Shown here piece by piece: positions 35,605 through 44,898 of a stretch of DNA of 64,000 nt (position 1 is the first letter of the stretch; each line of letters begins with the position of its first letter). The stretch is taken from contig NZ_JANHDO010000003.1 in assembly GCF_024494575.1 (NCBI RefSeq), positions 345,212 through 409,211 of the forward strand, read 5' to 3'. Under the pieces are notes generated by a model that was not told the DNA's origin, made no database searches, and was given only the letters and a program-made list of their open reading frames with translations. A program made the translations under genes and the position numbers. The stretch is from Halorubrum salinum. GTDB taxonomy: Archaea > Halobacteriota > Halobacteria > Halobacteriales > Haloferacaceae.

Positions 35605-36566
35605 GTCGCCACCTCCGTCTCGTCGACCCCCTCGTCGGGGGAGTTACCGTCGGCATCGCCACCGTCAACCCGCAGCTTCGCACAGAAGAACCCGCCCGTG
35701 TCGTTCCGGTGCGGGTAGATCCGCTTCGCGCGGGTCACCGCCTCGTCGTAGGTCTCGTCTTCCCACTCGGTGACGCCCGGATCGGTTACAAGCGGGAGGT
35801 CGAACTCGACCACCTCGCACGCCTCGTTCGCGAGCACGTGGTCGAGCACCGCCTCGTTCTCTTCCGGCGCGAACGTGCACGTCGAGTAGACGACCGTCCC
35901 GCCGGGACGGGTCGCCTGCACGGCGCGCGAGAGGATCCCCTTCTGGATCCCGGCGACGCCGTGGACGTGATCGAGCGTCCACTGGTCGAGGACGTCCGGG
36001 TTCTTCCGGCAAGTCCCCTCACACGAGCAGGGGGCGTCGACCAGCGCGCGGTCGAACGCGTCGAACGCGAGCGGTTTCACGGAGAAGTTGCGCGCGTCCT
36101 GGTTCGTGACGATCGCGTTCGTCACGCCGAGCCGCTCGGCGTTGTGCCGCAGCGCCGAGAGCCGACCGAGATTGTTGTCGTTCGCGACGACGGTCCCCCG
36201 GTCGTCCATGGCGTCGGCGATCTGCGTCGTCTTGCTCCCCGGAGCGGCACAGGCGTCCCAGACGCGCTCGCCGGGCTGCGGGTCGAGTGCGAGCCCCGGC
36301 AAGACGGAGACCTCCTCCTGGCCGTGGGTCCAGCCGTGGACGTACGGCCAGTTCCCGCCGGGGTTCCCGTCGGGCAGCCGAAACAGTCCGTCGTGCCAGT
36401 CGACGGGCTCGTACGACACACCCTCCTCTTCGAACGCCTCGCGGACGCGCGACGGCGAGGCGGCTATCCCGTTCGTGCGCACGACCGACGGCAGCGGCCG
36501 GTCACACGCCGCCCGGAACGCGTCGACGTCGTCGACGAGTGACTCGTACCGGTCGAGCGGATTCAT
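35601..36566 (-). CDS. RsmB/NOP-family RNA (cytosine-5) methyltransferase
   Basis: A 321-aa SAM-dependent m5C methyltransferase. Motif I is VWDACAAPGSKTTQIADAM. Motif IV with the release cysteine is ALVDAPCSCEGTCRKNPDVLDQW. Motif VI with the catalytic cysteine is VVYSTCTFAPEENEAVLDHVL. The N-terminus carries the PSVVRTNGIAASPSRVREAF cap. No C-terminal PUA-like domain is present; that part is a separate overlapping gene. Target (tRNA or rRNA) is uncertain. Confidence 0.9.
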   Translation of the reverse strand: MNPLDRYESLVDDVDAFRAACDRPLPSVVRTNGIAASPSRVREAFEEEGVSYEPVDWHDGLFRLPDGNPGGNWPYVHGWTHGQEEVSVLPGLALDPQPGERVWDACAAPGSKTTQIADAMDDRGTVVANDNNLGRLSALRHNAERLGVTNAIVTNQDARNFSVKPLAFDAFDRALVDAPCSCEGTCRKNPDVLDQWTLDHVHGVAGIQKGILSRAVQATRPGGTVVYSTCTFAPEENEAVLDHVLANEACEVVEFDLPLVTDPGVTEWEDETYDEAVTRAKRIYPHRNDTGGFFCAKLRVDGGDADGNSPDEGVDETEVAT

Positions 36567-36685
36567 GGCCTGTCTACCCCGCGGGGGCGTTAGTCGGTTT
36601 CGGCACGGAACGGTCCGGAACTCGCCGCGCTCCCGTGGCCCGACGGCCCCACCGTTTTAGGTCGGTCGGCGGCGTACCGCCGCAC

Positions 36686-37426
36686 ATGGCGCGAATATCC
36701 GTACTCGACGACGAGGTGTCGCTGTCCGAACCGACCCTTGTCGAGGGGTTTCCCGGCGTGGGGCTCGTCGGCAAGATCGCGACCGATCACATGATCGACG
36801 CACACGAGATGACTCACTACGCCAACGTCCACTGCGACGGCCTCCCGCGAGTGGCGGTGTACCGGGAAGACGATCCGACGGTGACCGCTCCCGTGCGGCT
36901 GTACGCCGACCCCGAACTCGATCTCGTCGCGCTCAGAAGCGACGTGCCGGTCCACCCGAACGCCGCCACGGAGGTCGCGAACTGCCTCGACGGCTGGTTC
37001 GACGAGACGAAAGCGTTCCCCGTGTTCCTCTCCGGACTCGGCCGCGAGAAGGACGAGGAGCCGCCGGCGCTGTACGGGATCGCGACCGGCGACGGCGGCG
37101 ACGCACTGTCGCGCGCGTCGGTCGACGACCCCCCGGAGTCCGGGCTCGTCTCCGGGCCGACCGGCGCGATGATCGCGGCGGCGTTAGAGCGCGGCCGCGA
37201 CGCCGTCGGTCTGATCGTCGAATCGGATCCACAGTTCCCCGACCCGGAGGCCGCACGGGTCCTCGTTCGCGACGGCATCGACCCGATCGCCGGGACCGAG
37301 ACGCCGACCGACGGCCTCGTGGATCAGGCGACCGAGATCCGCAACGCCAAACAGCAGCTCGCAGAGCAGATGCGGGAGGCGACCGAGGAGAGCTCGCAGG
37401 CGGAGCCGCTGAAGATGTTCCAGTGA
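36686..37426 (+). CDS. PAC2-family (proteasome assembly chaperone-like) protein
   Basis: A 246-aa protein with the PAC2/COG2047 pattern: PTLVEGFPGVGLVGKIATDHMID near the start, VFLSGLGREKDEEPPALYGIATG, SGPTGAMIAAALERGRDAVGLIVESDPQFPDPEAARVL and a C-terminal coiled helix QATEIRNAKQQLAEQMREATEE. Archaeal relatives are proposed proteasome chaperones, not proven here. Nearly abuts menF in convergent orientation. Confidence 0.85.
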   Translation: MARISVLDDEVSLSEPTLVEGFPGVGLVGKIATDHMIDAHEMTHYANVHCDGLPRVAVYREDDPTVTAPVRLYADPELDLVALRSDVPVHPNAATEVANCLDGWFDETKAFPVFLSGLGREKDEEPPALYGIATGDGGDALSRASVDDPPESGLVSGPTGAMIAAALERGRDAVGLIVESDPQFPDPEAARVLVRDGIDPIAGTETPTDGLVDQATEIRNAKQQLAEQMREATEESSQAEPLKMFQ

Positions 37427-37436
37427 CGAGAGTAGC

Positions 37437-38819
37437 CTAGCCGCCGTCCGCCGCCCCCGTCTCCTCGCCGGGAGCGGCGGTTCCGTCCTCCAGTTCGTCG
37501 AGGATCGGCCGGTACTTGAGTTGCACCTCGTCCCACTCCCGGTCGGGGTCGGAGTCGGCGACGAGACCCACGCCGGCGAAGAGCGTCGCTCGACGCGGAC
37601 GCGCGACCGCAGAGCGTATCGCGACCGCGAACGCGCCGTTTCCGGCGGCGTCGATCCAGCCGACCGGCGCGGCGTACCACCCGCGATCGAACGGCTCCGC
37701 CTCCCGGATGGTGTCGAGCGCGCGGTCCGGCGGAAGTCCCCCGACCGCGGGTGTCGGGTGAAGCGCCTCGACCAGTTCGAGGACGTGGCGGTCGTCGTCG
37801 AGCTCCGCCGTGATCGGCGTGTGGAGGTGCTGTACCGTGGCGAGCCGACGCACGCGCCTGTCGCCGGCCGAGATGGACGCGGCGAACGGCTCCAACTGCT
37901 CGCGGACCGTCTCCGCGACGAGTTCGTGTTCGTGGACGTTCTTCGCGTCGTCGAGGAGTTCGTGCGCGAGCCACTCGTCTTCCGTCGGCGTCTCGCCGCG
38001 GCCGGTGGTCCCGGCGAGCGCGTCCGTCTCCACCGTTCGGCCGCGGAGCGCGACCAGCCGTTCGGGAGTCGCGCCGAAGAAGGCGCTCCCGCGCTCGTCG
38101 CCCGCGGGTTCGAAGTAGTACCGGTGACAGTCGGGGTACTTCTCCGCGAGCCGCTCCAGGGTCGCCGAGCGCGGGAACGGCGCGGAAAGCTCCGCTTCGA
38201 GCGCCTGCGCGAGAACGACCTTCTGTAGATCGCCGCCTCGGATCCGGTCGACTGCGGCCTCCACCCCTGAGCGCCACGCCTCGCGGCTCGTGGTGCGGTG
38301 GCTCGCTGCGATCCCGGGACGCGGCGGCCGTTCCGTCTCCGCGTCGAGCCCGGACAGTCGATCCGCCTCGGCTTCGAGCCGACGCTCTACGTCGCCCACG
38401 GACGCGTCCGACCCGTTCGCGTTCACCGTCAGCCAGACGCCGTTGTCGGCGAACGTCACCTGCACGCGCGGGAGGACGAACCGCGCCTCGGGGAACGGTT
38501 TCCACGGGTCGCCGTCACAGCTCCCCGCGTGAAACGCGAAGCCGCCGAACACGCGAGGGCGGGCGGCCTCGGTGCCGGCGTGGACGTCGCCGGAGTCGAA
38601 CAGGTCGGCGGCGGCGGCGCGGATCTCGGCGAAACGGTCGGGGCCGCGGCCGGTCAGCGTCGCGGCCGCCCCGCTCCCGAGCACCAGCGCGTCGTCGGGT
38701 GCGTTCCACGTCGTCCGCGGTGCCGGAAGCGCGTCGAACGCCGCCGCGAACGTCGGGGCGTCGATCGCGGTCGTGCGGCTGACGAGCGACGGCGGCGACG
38801 TCGAACGCGCCTGTTCCAT
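37437..38819 (-). CDS. menF: Isochorismate synthase
   Basis: Chorismate-binding enzyme of 460 residues converting chorismate to isochorismate for menaquinone. Conserved blocks are KVVLAQALEAEL, YYFEPAGDERGSAFFGATPERLVALRGRTVETDALAGTTGRGE, VQHLHTPITAELDD and LHPTPAVGGLPPDRALDTI, plus WYAAPVGWIDAAGNGAFAVAIRS. The remaining men genes are not in the window. Confidence 0.92.
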   Translation of the reverse strand: MEQARSTSPPSLVSRTTAIDAPTFAAAFDALPAPRTTWNAPDDALVLGSGAAATLTGRGPDRFAEIRAAAADLFDSGDVHAGTEAARPRVFGGFAFHAGSCDGDPWKPFPEARFVLPRVQVTFADNGVWLTVNANGSDASVGDVERRLEAEADRLSGLDAETERPPRPGIAASHRTTSREAWRSGVEAAVDRIRGGDLQKVVLAQALEAELSAPFPRSATLERLAEKYPDCHRYYFEPAGDERGSAFFGATPERLVALRGRTVETDALAGTTGRGETPTEDEWLAHELLDDAKNVHEHELVAETVREQLEPFAASISAGDRRVRRLATVQHLHTPITAELDDDRHVLELVEALHPTPAVGGLPPDRALDTIREAEPFDRGWYAAPVGWIDAAGNGAFAVAIRSAVARPRRATLFAGVGLVADSDPDREWDEVQLKYRPILDELEDGTAAPGEETGAADGG

Positions 38820-38944
38820 TGCCGTGAACTCCGGGCCGAGGAACCTTTATCCTGACTATCGGGGGAACCCGCCCGCCCGTCGACCGGCGCGACGATCCCC
38901 GACTCGACCGGCCGACGTGCGGTTCGTCGTGCCGCACGCGGCCG

Positions 38945-39553
38945 CTAGCTGTACCGCTCTTCTTCCCACGGGTTCGCCGTGTCGCTGTACCCGCGCTTCT
39001 CCCAGTACCCGAGCGTCTTCTCGGTGAGAAACTCCACGCCCGTGACCCACTTCGCGCCCTTGTACGCGTACTTGTGGGGAGTGACGACCCGGATCGGGCC
39101 ACCGTGGTCGGCGGGGAGGTCGCCGCCGTCGTAGCCGTACGCGAACAGCACCCCGGGCTCTGTGCACTCGTCTATCGGAAGGTTCGTCGTGTAGCCGTCG
39201 AGCGCGTGGAACACCACGTGAGAGACGTCGTCATCGAGCCCGGCACGCGCCGCGATCTCGGCGAACTCGACGCCCGTGAACGTGCAGTCGAACTTGCTCC
39301 AGCCGGTGACACAGTGGAAGTCCTGCCGCTGCGTGACAGAGGGGAGGTCGCGAAACGCCGCGAGCGAGAACGACCGGGGCTCGTCGACGGCACCCCACAC
39401 CTCGAAGGCGAACGAGTCCGCGTCCCACGCGGGCGTCTCGCCCTTCGAGAGCACCGGGAAGCGGTCGGTCTCGCGTTGTCCGGGCGGGAGCCGGTCGTCG
39501 CCGTACTCTCGAAAGAGCCCCGTGAGATCGGTCACGCCGTCGGTGTCGGCCAT
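38945..39553 (-). CDS. Sulfite oxidase-like molybdopterin oxidoreductase
   Basis: A 202-residue soluble protein of the sulfite oxidase/YedY molybdopterin-domain family. The molybdenum-ligating cysteine lies in QDFHCVTGWSKFDCTFTGVEF. Further blocks are VVFHALDGYTTNLPIDECTEPGVLFAYGYDGGDLPADHGGPIRVVTPHKYAYKGAKWVTGVEF. There is no heme domain, dimerisation domain or signal peptide, so it is a minimal cytoplasmic form. Substrate and electron acceptor unknown. Confidence 0.87.
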   Translation of the reverse strand: MADTDGVTDLTGLFREYGDDRLPPGQRETDRFPVLSKGETPAWDADSFAFEVWGAVDEPRSFSLAAFRDLPSVTQRQDFHCVTGWSKFDCTFTGVEFAEIAARAGLDDDVSHVVFHALDGYTTNLPIDECTEPGVLFAYGYDGGDLPADHGGPIRVVTPHKYAYKGAKWVTGVEFLTEKTLGYWEKRGYSDTANPWEEERYS

Positions 39554-39774
39554 GCGTGCCGATCAGTGGCGTACGCACCTATCGGTGTCGCTCCCGGCCG
39601 GAGAGCGCAATCCGACGCGGCGAACACATACGCACACACTCACTAATACGCATATTCTGAAATAGAGTTAGATGAATTCGAAGTAGTCTTTTGAAGTATT
39701 CTACTTTTGTTTTCTTATACCCGCATCTTCGACGCCACATTTATATCCCCATTGCCATTACTCCCGGACAGGAA

Positions 39775-39990
39775 ATGCCACGAGTGGAGATAACCGTGCC
39801 GGAGCATCTGGAGATGCAGATCGCCCAGATGGTGGAGCAGGGGGAGTTCCTCAACCGAGAAGAAGCGGTCGAAGAACTCCTGTCGACGGGAATTAAGGCG
39901 TACAAAACCAGCGGTCCCCGAGACGACGAGGAGTCGAGTGGCTTCGAGGACGAGGGGATGATGGGCCACGAAGACGAGTACGTGTTCTGA
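39775..39990 (+). CDS. Ribbon-helix-helix (CopG-type) DNA-binding protein
   Basis: A 71-residue protein. MPRVEITVPEHLEMQIAQMVEQGEFLNREEAVEELLSTGIKAY forms the beta-helix-helix motif and is followed by an acidic tail. A CATTTATATCC TATA box at about 39738-39748 lies 27 bp upstream. There is no toxin gene beside it, so it is more likely a stand-alone regulator than an antitoxin. Target unknown. Confidence 0.87.
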   Translation: MPRVEITVPEHLEMQIAQMVEQGEFLNREEAVEELLSTGIKAYKTSGPRDDEESSGFEDEGMMGHEDEYVF

Positions 39991-40109
39991 CCGGCGGCGG
40001 TCGGGCCCGGTCTCGCCGACGCGGCGATATCCGACCGCTATCGCACCGACAAAACCGTGCGTACCCCCCTCAACAACGCTTAAAGGGGCGAGGACCCGTA
40101 TCTGCGGGT

Positions 40110-40388
40110 ATGCACAAAGACGAGCTGCTCGAACTTCACGAACAGATGGTGACGATAATGGAGCACTTCCGCGACCACGAGACGGTCGACGGCTCGCTTT
40201 TCGATCCGTACGACGAACTCGACGTCGACCCGTCGCACGTCCACAAGTCGAAGAGCGAGCACAAACACGCCGTGTTCGTGCTCGGCAACGCCCTCGCGAA
40301 CGCGATGAGCGAAGACGAGTTCTCGCCTGCGGGCCGCGTCGGAAAGCGGATGAAAGAACTCGCCGACGACGCCGAAAACAAGATCTGA
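40110..40388 (+). CDS. UPF0058 family protein
   Basis: A 92-residue all-helical protein (MHKDELLELHEQMVTIMEHFRDH..., VHKSKSEHKHAVFVLGNALANAM) matching the archaeal UPF0058 pattern. Function unknown. A GCTTAAAGG box about 28 bp upstream supports the ATG. Confidence 0.88.
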   Translation: MHKDELLELHEQMVTIMEHFRDHETVDGSLFDPYDELDVDPSHVHKSKSEHKHAVFVLGNALANAMSEDEFSPAGRVGKRMKELADDAENKI

Positions 40389-40440
40389 AAGGCGGTTGTA
40401 CGCCGATACGCGGACTCCCTGCCGGCAGCGACGGCGCGCT

Positions 40441-41745
40441 CTACGGTTCTAAACGGTTCGGGTCCCGCGGGAACATGATCGCCTCTTTGATGTTCGAGAG
40501 CCCGGCGACCTTCTGAACCAGTCGGTCGATACCGAGCCCGTAGCCCCCGTGCGGCGGCGTGCCGTAGCTCAGCGCCTCGATGTAGAACTCGAAGTTGGCG
40601 GTCTCGACGCCCTCCTCTTCCATGACCTCGACCATCCGATCGACGTCGTGTTCACGCTGCCCGCCCGACGACAACTCCTGTCCCTTGTAGATCAGATCGA
40701 ACTTCCGAGACGCGATGTCGTCTTCGTCGACGTCCTGCATGTAGTAGAACTTCTCGTCGGGGTACCCGACGACGAAGAAGGCGGGGTGTCCCTGCTCCTC
40801 GAAATGCTCGCCGAGCAGCTTCTCACCCTTCGTGTCGAGGTCGGTCGGGTCGTCCGGGAAGTGGCCGTACTCGGTTTCGAGGATGTCGAGCGCCTCCTCG
40901 AAGGTGACCCGCGGAAAGTCGTCTTCTGGCACCTCGAGGTCGACGTCGAGTAAGTCCAGTTCGCGCTCGGCGTCCTCTGCGACCGCGCGAAGCGCGTAGC
41001 GGAGCGACTCCTCTTGGACGTCCATCACGTCGTCGTGGTCGTCGATGTACGCGAGTTCGACGTCGAACATCGCGATCTCGGAGACGTGCCGTGAGGTCGC
41101 GAAGTCCTCGGCGCGGAACGCGGTGCCGGTCTCGTAGACTGCCTCGTAGCCGGAGGCCATGAGCATCTGCTTGTACAGCTGCGGGCTCTGTGAGAGGAAC
41201 GCGTCTTGGTTGTAATAGAGGATCGGGAACAGCTCCGCGCCTCCCTCGGCTCCGCCCTTCGAGATGAGCGGCGTCTTGATGTCGACGAACCCCTCGTCGT
41301 CGAACCACTCTTCCATCGCCGTGATCAGCTTCGAGCGCAGGGTGAACACGGCGAGCGTCTCCGGTTTCCGGAGGTCGAGCGCGCGGTTATCGAGCCGGGT
41401 GGAGAGGTCGACCTCGATGTCTTTCGAGATCTCGAGCGGCAGCGGCGAGCCCGCCTCGTCGATGACTTCGTACTCGGTCGGCGCGATCTCGACGCCGCCT
41501 GGCGCCTGGTCGCTCTCCAGCGGCTCGCCGACGACGCGAACGACGTCTTCGGCTCCGACGTCTTGGACCGCCTCGAACAGGTCCGGCTCCCGCTCCTCTT
41601 TGAAGACTATCTGGATGAGCCCCTCACGGTCGCGTACGATGAGGAAAACCAGCCCGCCTAAATCGCGGATCTCGTGAACGTGGCCGGCGATGGCGACCTC
41701 GTCCGCGTCCGGTTCGACGTCCGACGTGTGGATACGCTCTATCAT
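40441..41745 (-). CDS. aspS: Aspartyl-tRNA synthetase (archaeal type)
   Basis: Class IIb synthetase of 434 residues. An N-terminal OB-fold binds the anticodon ([32 protein letters not shown]). The catalytic domain has motif 2 [21 protein letters not shown] and motif 3 [33 protein letters not shown]. The bacterial insertion domain is absent, as in archaea. Whether it also charges tRNA-Asn cannot be decided here. The start MIERIHTSD at 41745 is chosen over an upstream extension. Confidence 0.95.
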   Translation of the reverse strand: MIERIHTSDVEPDADEVAIAGHVHEIRDLGGLVFLIVRDREGLIQIVFKEEREPDLFEAVQDVGAEDVVRVVGEPLESDQAPGGVEIAPTEYEVIDEAGSPLPLEISKDIEVDLSTRLDNRALDLRKPETLAVFTLRSKLITAMEEWFDDEGFVDIKTPLISKGGAEGGAELFPILYYNQDAFLSQSPQLYKQMLMASGYEAVYETGTAFRAEDFATSRHVSEIAMFDVELAYIDDHDDVMDVQEESLRYALRAVAEDAERELDLLDVDLEVPEDDFPRVTFEEALDILETEYGHFPDDPTDLDTKGEKLLGEHFEEQGHPAFFVVGYPDEKFYYMQDVDEDDIASRKFDLIYKGQELSSGGQREHDVDRMVEVMEEEGVETANFEFYIEALSYGTPPHGGYGLGIDRLVQKVAGLSNIKEAIMFPRDPNRLEP

Positions 41746-41851
41746 GGAGACTGAGTTACGTCCCACTGGTCGGGCGGCCGTCATAGGCCTGTCGTCTCGC
41801 CTCGACAGAACCCGACGCGCTGGGTCGTCTCGTCCGTAATCTCCGTCGCGG

Positions 41852-43258
41852 TCACCCGTCTATCGGCGCGCGGACCTGCGCTTCCGCGCGGCGGAGCACC
41901 TCCCGCACAGCGAGTCCGGTCTCCGCCGCGACCGCGGCCGCGTCGTCGTACTCGGCGCTGACGTCGTAGACCTCGCCGTCGGCCGTCGACGCCACCTTCA
42001 CCGACACCTCGTGGTCCGCGCCGTCGAGAGAGATCGTCGCCGTTTCGAACTCGCGATCGGCGATCCAGCGGTGGCTCGCTCCCGACTGTCGGACGCCGAG
42101 CGTCCCCGTCTCGCGGGCGAGCGCCTCCGCGACCGCCTCGGCGTCGGCCGGGCGACAGATCACCTTCACGAGGTGGCCGGGCCGCGATTTCTTCATCGTC
42201 GTCGGGACGACCGTCACGTCTCGCGCACCCGCCCGCGAGAGCGTCTCTTGGAGCCCGCCGAGCACCTCCGGCGTGGCGTCGTCGAGGTTCGTTTCGAGGA
42301 CGGCGACGTCGTCGCGGACGAGTCCGCCGGCGTCTCGGTCTCGCTCGTCCCCAGCGGCGCGACCTCTTCCGTCGCCGACGAGGACGCGGAGCACGTTCGG
42401 ATGCTCGGGGAACGTCGCGTCGCCGGCACCGTACCCGACCCCGTCGAGCGCGAGGTCCGGCACCGAATCGACGCCCTCGGCGACCGCACCGAGGATCGCC
42501 GCGCCCGTGGGAGTCAGAAGTTCGGCGTCGACGGGGCCGCCGCGAACCGCGTAGTCGGCCTGAGCCGCGATCTCCGCCGTCGCCGGGGTAGGGACCGGAT
42601 AGACTCCGTGTGTCATCGCCACCTCGCCGCGCCCGGCGGCGACCGGGGTGGTGACGACGCGGTGCGGGTCGAGGTCGTCGAGGAGGAGCGCCGCGCCGAC
42701 GACGTCGGCGATCGCGTCGTCCGCGCCGACCTCGTGGAAGTGCGTCTCGTGGAGGTCCGTGCCGTGGACCGAGGCCTCGGCGCGGCCGAGTCGCTCGAAC
42801 GCGTCGAGCGCCGTCGATTCGACAGATCCGGAGAGATCCATCGACTCGACGAGCGCCACTACCTCGGAATAACTCCGAGTGACTCCGGCCCCCTCGGCGT
42901 GGTCGTGGTCGTGGTCGTGGCCGTGGTCGTGGTCGTGTCCGTGGTCGTCGTGGTCGTGGTCGTGGCCGTGGTCGTGGTCGTGTCCGTGGTCGTCGTGGTC
43001 GTGGCCGTGTCCGTGGTCGTCGTGGTCGTGGTCGTCGTGTCCCTTCGACGGCTCGATATCGTCTCTCGGCCCGTCGAGGAGCACGTCCACGGTCGTCGCG
43101 CGTATCCCGTTTCGGGTCGTCTCGCCAACCTCGTACCGGACCGGCAGCCGCTTCGAGACGGGGGCGAGCACGGCCGGGTCAGCGCCGGCCGCGATCAGCG
43201 CGGCGCAGATCATGTCGCCGGCGGCACCGGTTCGGCCGTCGAAGACGAGCGTTCGCAT
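41852..43258 (-). CDS. larC: LarC-type nickel-pincer cofactor insertase
   Basis: A 468-aa LarC protein, which inserts nickel into the pincer cofactor precursor used by lactate racemase-type enzymes. Blocks are [74 protein letters not shown] and [17 protein letters not shown] near the C-terminal part. Residues 74-120 are a His/Asp repeat with 22 histidines, a probable metal-storage segment. No larA, larB or larE is in the window, so its client is elsewhere. Confidence 0.9.
   Translation of the reverse strand: MRTLVFDGRTGAAGDMICAALIAAGADPAVLAPVSKRLPVRYEVGETTRNGIRATTVDVLLDGPRDDIEPSKGHDDHDHDDHGHGHDHDDHGHDHDHGHDHDHDDHGHDHDHGHDHDHDHAEGAGVTRSYSEVVALVESMDLSGSVESTALDAFERLGRAEASVHGTDLHETHFHEVGADDAIADVVGAALLLDDLDPHRVVTTPVAAGRGEVAMTHGVYPVPTPATAEIAAQADYAVRGGPVDAELLTPTGAAILGAVAEGVDSVPDLALDGVGYGAGDATFPEHPNVLRVLVGDGRGRAAGDERDRDAGGLVRDDVAVLETNLDDATPEVLGGLQETLSRAGARDVTVVPTTMKKSRPGHLVKVICRPADAEAVAEALARETGTLGVRQSGASHRWIADREFETATISLDGADHEVSVKVASTADGEVYDVSAEYDDAAAVAAETGLAVREVLRRAEAQVRAPIDG
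42897..43040. repeat. His/Asp-coding microrepeat inside larC
   Basis: Tandem GTGGTC/GTGGCC hexamer-like units, grouped in larger repeats of about 42 bp, encode the histidine-rich insertion of LarC on the opposite strand. Length polymorphism by slippage is likely. Confidence 0.85.
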
Positions 43259-43420
43259 GGCCCATCGGACGCGAGCGGCGGACAAATACCTCCGGATTCG
43301 ACTCCGATACCCCACCGCGAACACGCCCGGTCCGCGTCGCGGCTCTCTCACTTTCCGCTCCCCGATTCGAGTCCCTACCAGCCCGGCCGCGGCGCTCACG
43401 AGGTGTGAGCGCCGCAGGCA

Positions 43421-43505
43421 TGCGGGGGAAGGGATTCGAACCCTCGAACCTCTACAGGAGCGGATCTTAAGTCCGCCGCTTTTGGCCAGGCTCAGCCACC
43501 CCCGC
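43421..43505 (-). tRNA. tRNA-Leu (anticodon UAA)
   Basis: On the minus strand an 85-nt class II tRNA runs from GCGGGGG to CCCCCGC plus A. The anticodon stem GCGGA/TCCGC encloses the loop CTTAAGA, giving UAA. A variable arm follows, and the T arm is GAGGG TTCGAAT CCCTT. No intron and no encoded CCA. Confidence 0.95.
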
Positions 43506-43641
43506 GCAGATCCGGGTTCAAGCGGCGGAGTCAAACCCCTTTCGAATGATCGGGCCGCGATCCGCGGGGCGGTCCACGGATGTCGATCCACAGACAGCGA
43601 TCCACGTGCGTCCGAGATGTGGGCGACGACGTGTCGGTGAC

Positions 43642-44028
43642 CTACCAGTCGACCGAGAGCGTCCCGTCGCCGTGCGGATCGGGTGCGATCTCCTCGTCCG
43701 TCCGCCGGTCGACGACGTGAATCACGCCCTGTTCTTTCTTCGCGGGACACACCTCCGCGGCCCGGATGTTCTCGTCGAGTTCGTCCTCGCCGATGTAGTA
43801 CGACCGCGGCTTCGCCATGCCGCTCTGGATGTCCATCACCCAGTTGTCCGCGACCTCCGCACACTTGCCCGCCCCGAAGCACTTGTTGGCTTCAAAGACG
43901 ATCTTGTACGGCTTCTCCTCGACCGGCGGCCCCTCGCCGCCGATGTCGCTCGCCCGAACGACCTCGTCGCGGTCGGTCTCCGGTTCGGCCTCGTCCGTGT
44001 CCGCCGCCGTCTCGTCGGCGTCGCTCAT
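43642..44028 (-). CDS. Three-cysteine ferredoxin
   Basis: A 128-residue acidic protein. Residues 1-40 are an acidic extension. The cluster region has CFGAGKC (C50, C56) and a later EVCPAK (C94), with no fourth cysteine. This pattern points to a 3Fe-4S ferredoxin rather than a 4Fe-4S one. Likely an electron carrier; the partner enzyme is not obvious from the neighbours. Confidence 0.82.
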   Translation of the reverse strand: MSDADETAADTDEAEPETDRDEVVRASDIGGEGPPVEEKPYKIVFEANKCFGAGKCAEVADNWVMDIQSGMAKPRSYYIGEDELDENIRAAEVCPAKKEQGVIHVVDRRTDEEIAPDPHGDGTLSVDW

Positions 44029-44175
44029 ACGTTTCGTCGGCGCCGACGCGACTTTCGTCTGTCGATCGTTCTCGCCGATCGGCGACCGATGGTTCTCGTC
44101 GTCCCGGTGGTCTCCGAGTCTCTTCTCGGATCACGCAGGTCTCTTCTCGGACCGCACGGGTCTCCCTCCGGCGGC

Positions 44176-44634
44176 TCACCGGTGTGCGTCGAGTCCGTCC
44201 TCGGGCCCCTCGACGATCTCGTAGCTCCCCTCCGTCCAGCCGTCTTCGACGAAGACGAACACCCGCCCGCCGGCGATCTCGGGGTCGGCGATCACCTCGT
44301 TGCGCTGTCCCGTGCGGCCGACGATGACGCCGGGAAACACCTCCTCGCGGTCCCCTTCCTCGACCATGACGCGGCCGACGCCAGAGTCCTCCAGTATCTC
44401 GTCGTCGGTGTTGTAGTCGTTGACGTACGTCATCACACCCTCGGTCTCCGTCGGATCGGTGACGAGGACGTGCGTCTCCTTGCCCGGGCCGGCCGTCACC
44501 GACCCCTCCACGGAATCGGGAACACCGCGGTAGAGGGTGGTCCGCCCGTCGAGGTATTCGACGACGACGCCCTCCTCCCGGAGGTCGATCCCGATCGACG
44601 TCGGCGGAACGTCGCTTCGCGAAGGCGCTGACAT
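44176..44634 (-). CDS. Conserved haloarchaeal protein (DUF5796-like)
   Basis: A 152-aa beta-rich protein beginning MSAPSRSDVPPTSIGIDLREEGVVVEYLDGRTTLYRGVP, with HVLVTDPTETEGVMTYVNDYNTDDEILE and a C-terminal VFVFVEDGWTEGSYEIV. The pattern resembles what I recall as DUF5796, not verified. Function unknown. The ATG at 44634 is preferred over an extension nine codons upstream. Confidence 0.7.
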   Translation of the reverse strand: MSAPSRSDVPPTSIGIDLREEGVVVEYLDGRTTLYRGVPDSVEGSVTAGPGKETHVLVTDPTETEGVMTYVNDYNTDDEILEDSGVGRVMVEEGDREEVFPGVIVGRTGQRNEVIADPEIAGGRVFVFVEDGWTEGSYEIVEGPEDGLDAHR

Positions 44635-44737
44635 ACGAACCGGTCCGAGCGCGCCCCTCAAAAGCGACGCGGGACGCGCCGACGAGCGATGGGCTCACGC
44701 CGGCATGGCCGAACTCGCGGGTGCGTGCGAGACGGCA

Positions 44738-44791
44738 GATAGCAATAGAAGAGTGGATAACAATAGAAGCGGAGATGGCAACAGGAGATCG
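44738..44791. repeat. Three 18-bp tandem repeats
   Basis: Units GATAGCAATAGAAGAGTG, GATAACAATAGAAGCGGA and GATGGCAACAGGAGATCG follow one another without gaps. They lie in the divergent promoter region between the DUF5796-like gene and shikimate kinase and may be a protein-binding array. Confidence 0.6.
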
Positions 44792-44898
44792 CGATTGCGA
44801 TCATAAGCGAGCGGACGTGCGCCGCCACCGCGAACCGACGCCGTGAGAGACTCGCCGTGATCGCTACCTCTTTATTTGCGCTCGCGAGCCGTGAGTGC

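Noticed and set aside
39775..39990. Ribbon-helix-helix antitoxin of a toxin-antitoxin pair
   Set aside because: The next gene is UPF0058 with its own promoter, and no toxin-like gene adjoins.
42897..43040. CRISPR or intergenic satellite
   Set aside because: It lies in frame inside larC and encodes a His/Asp-rich insertion.
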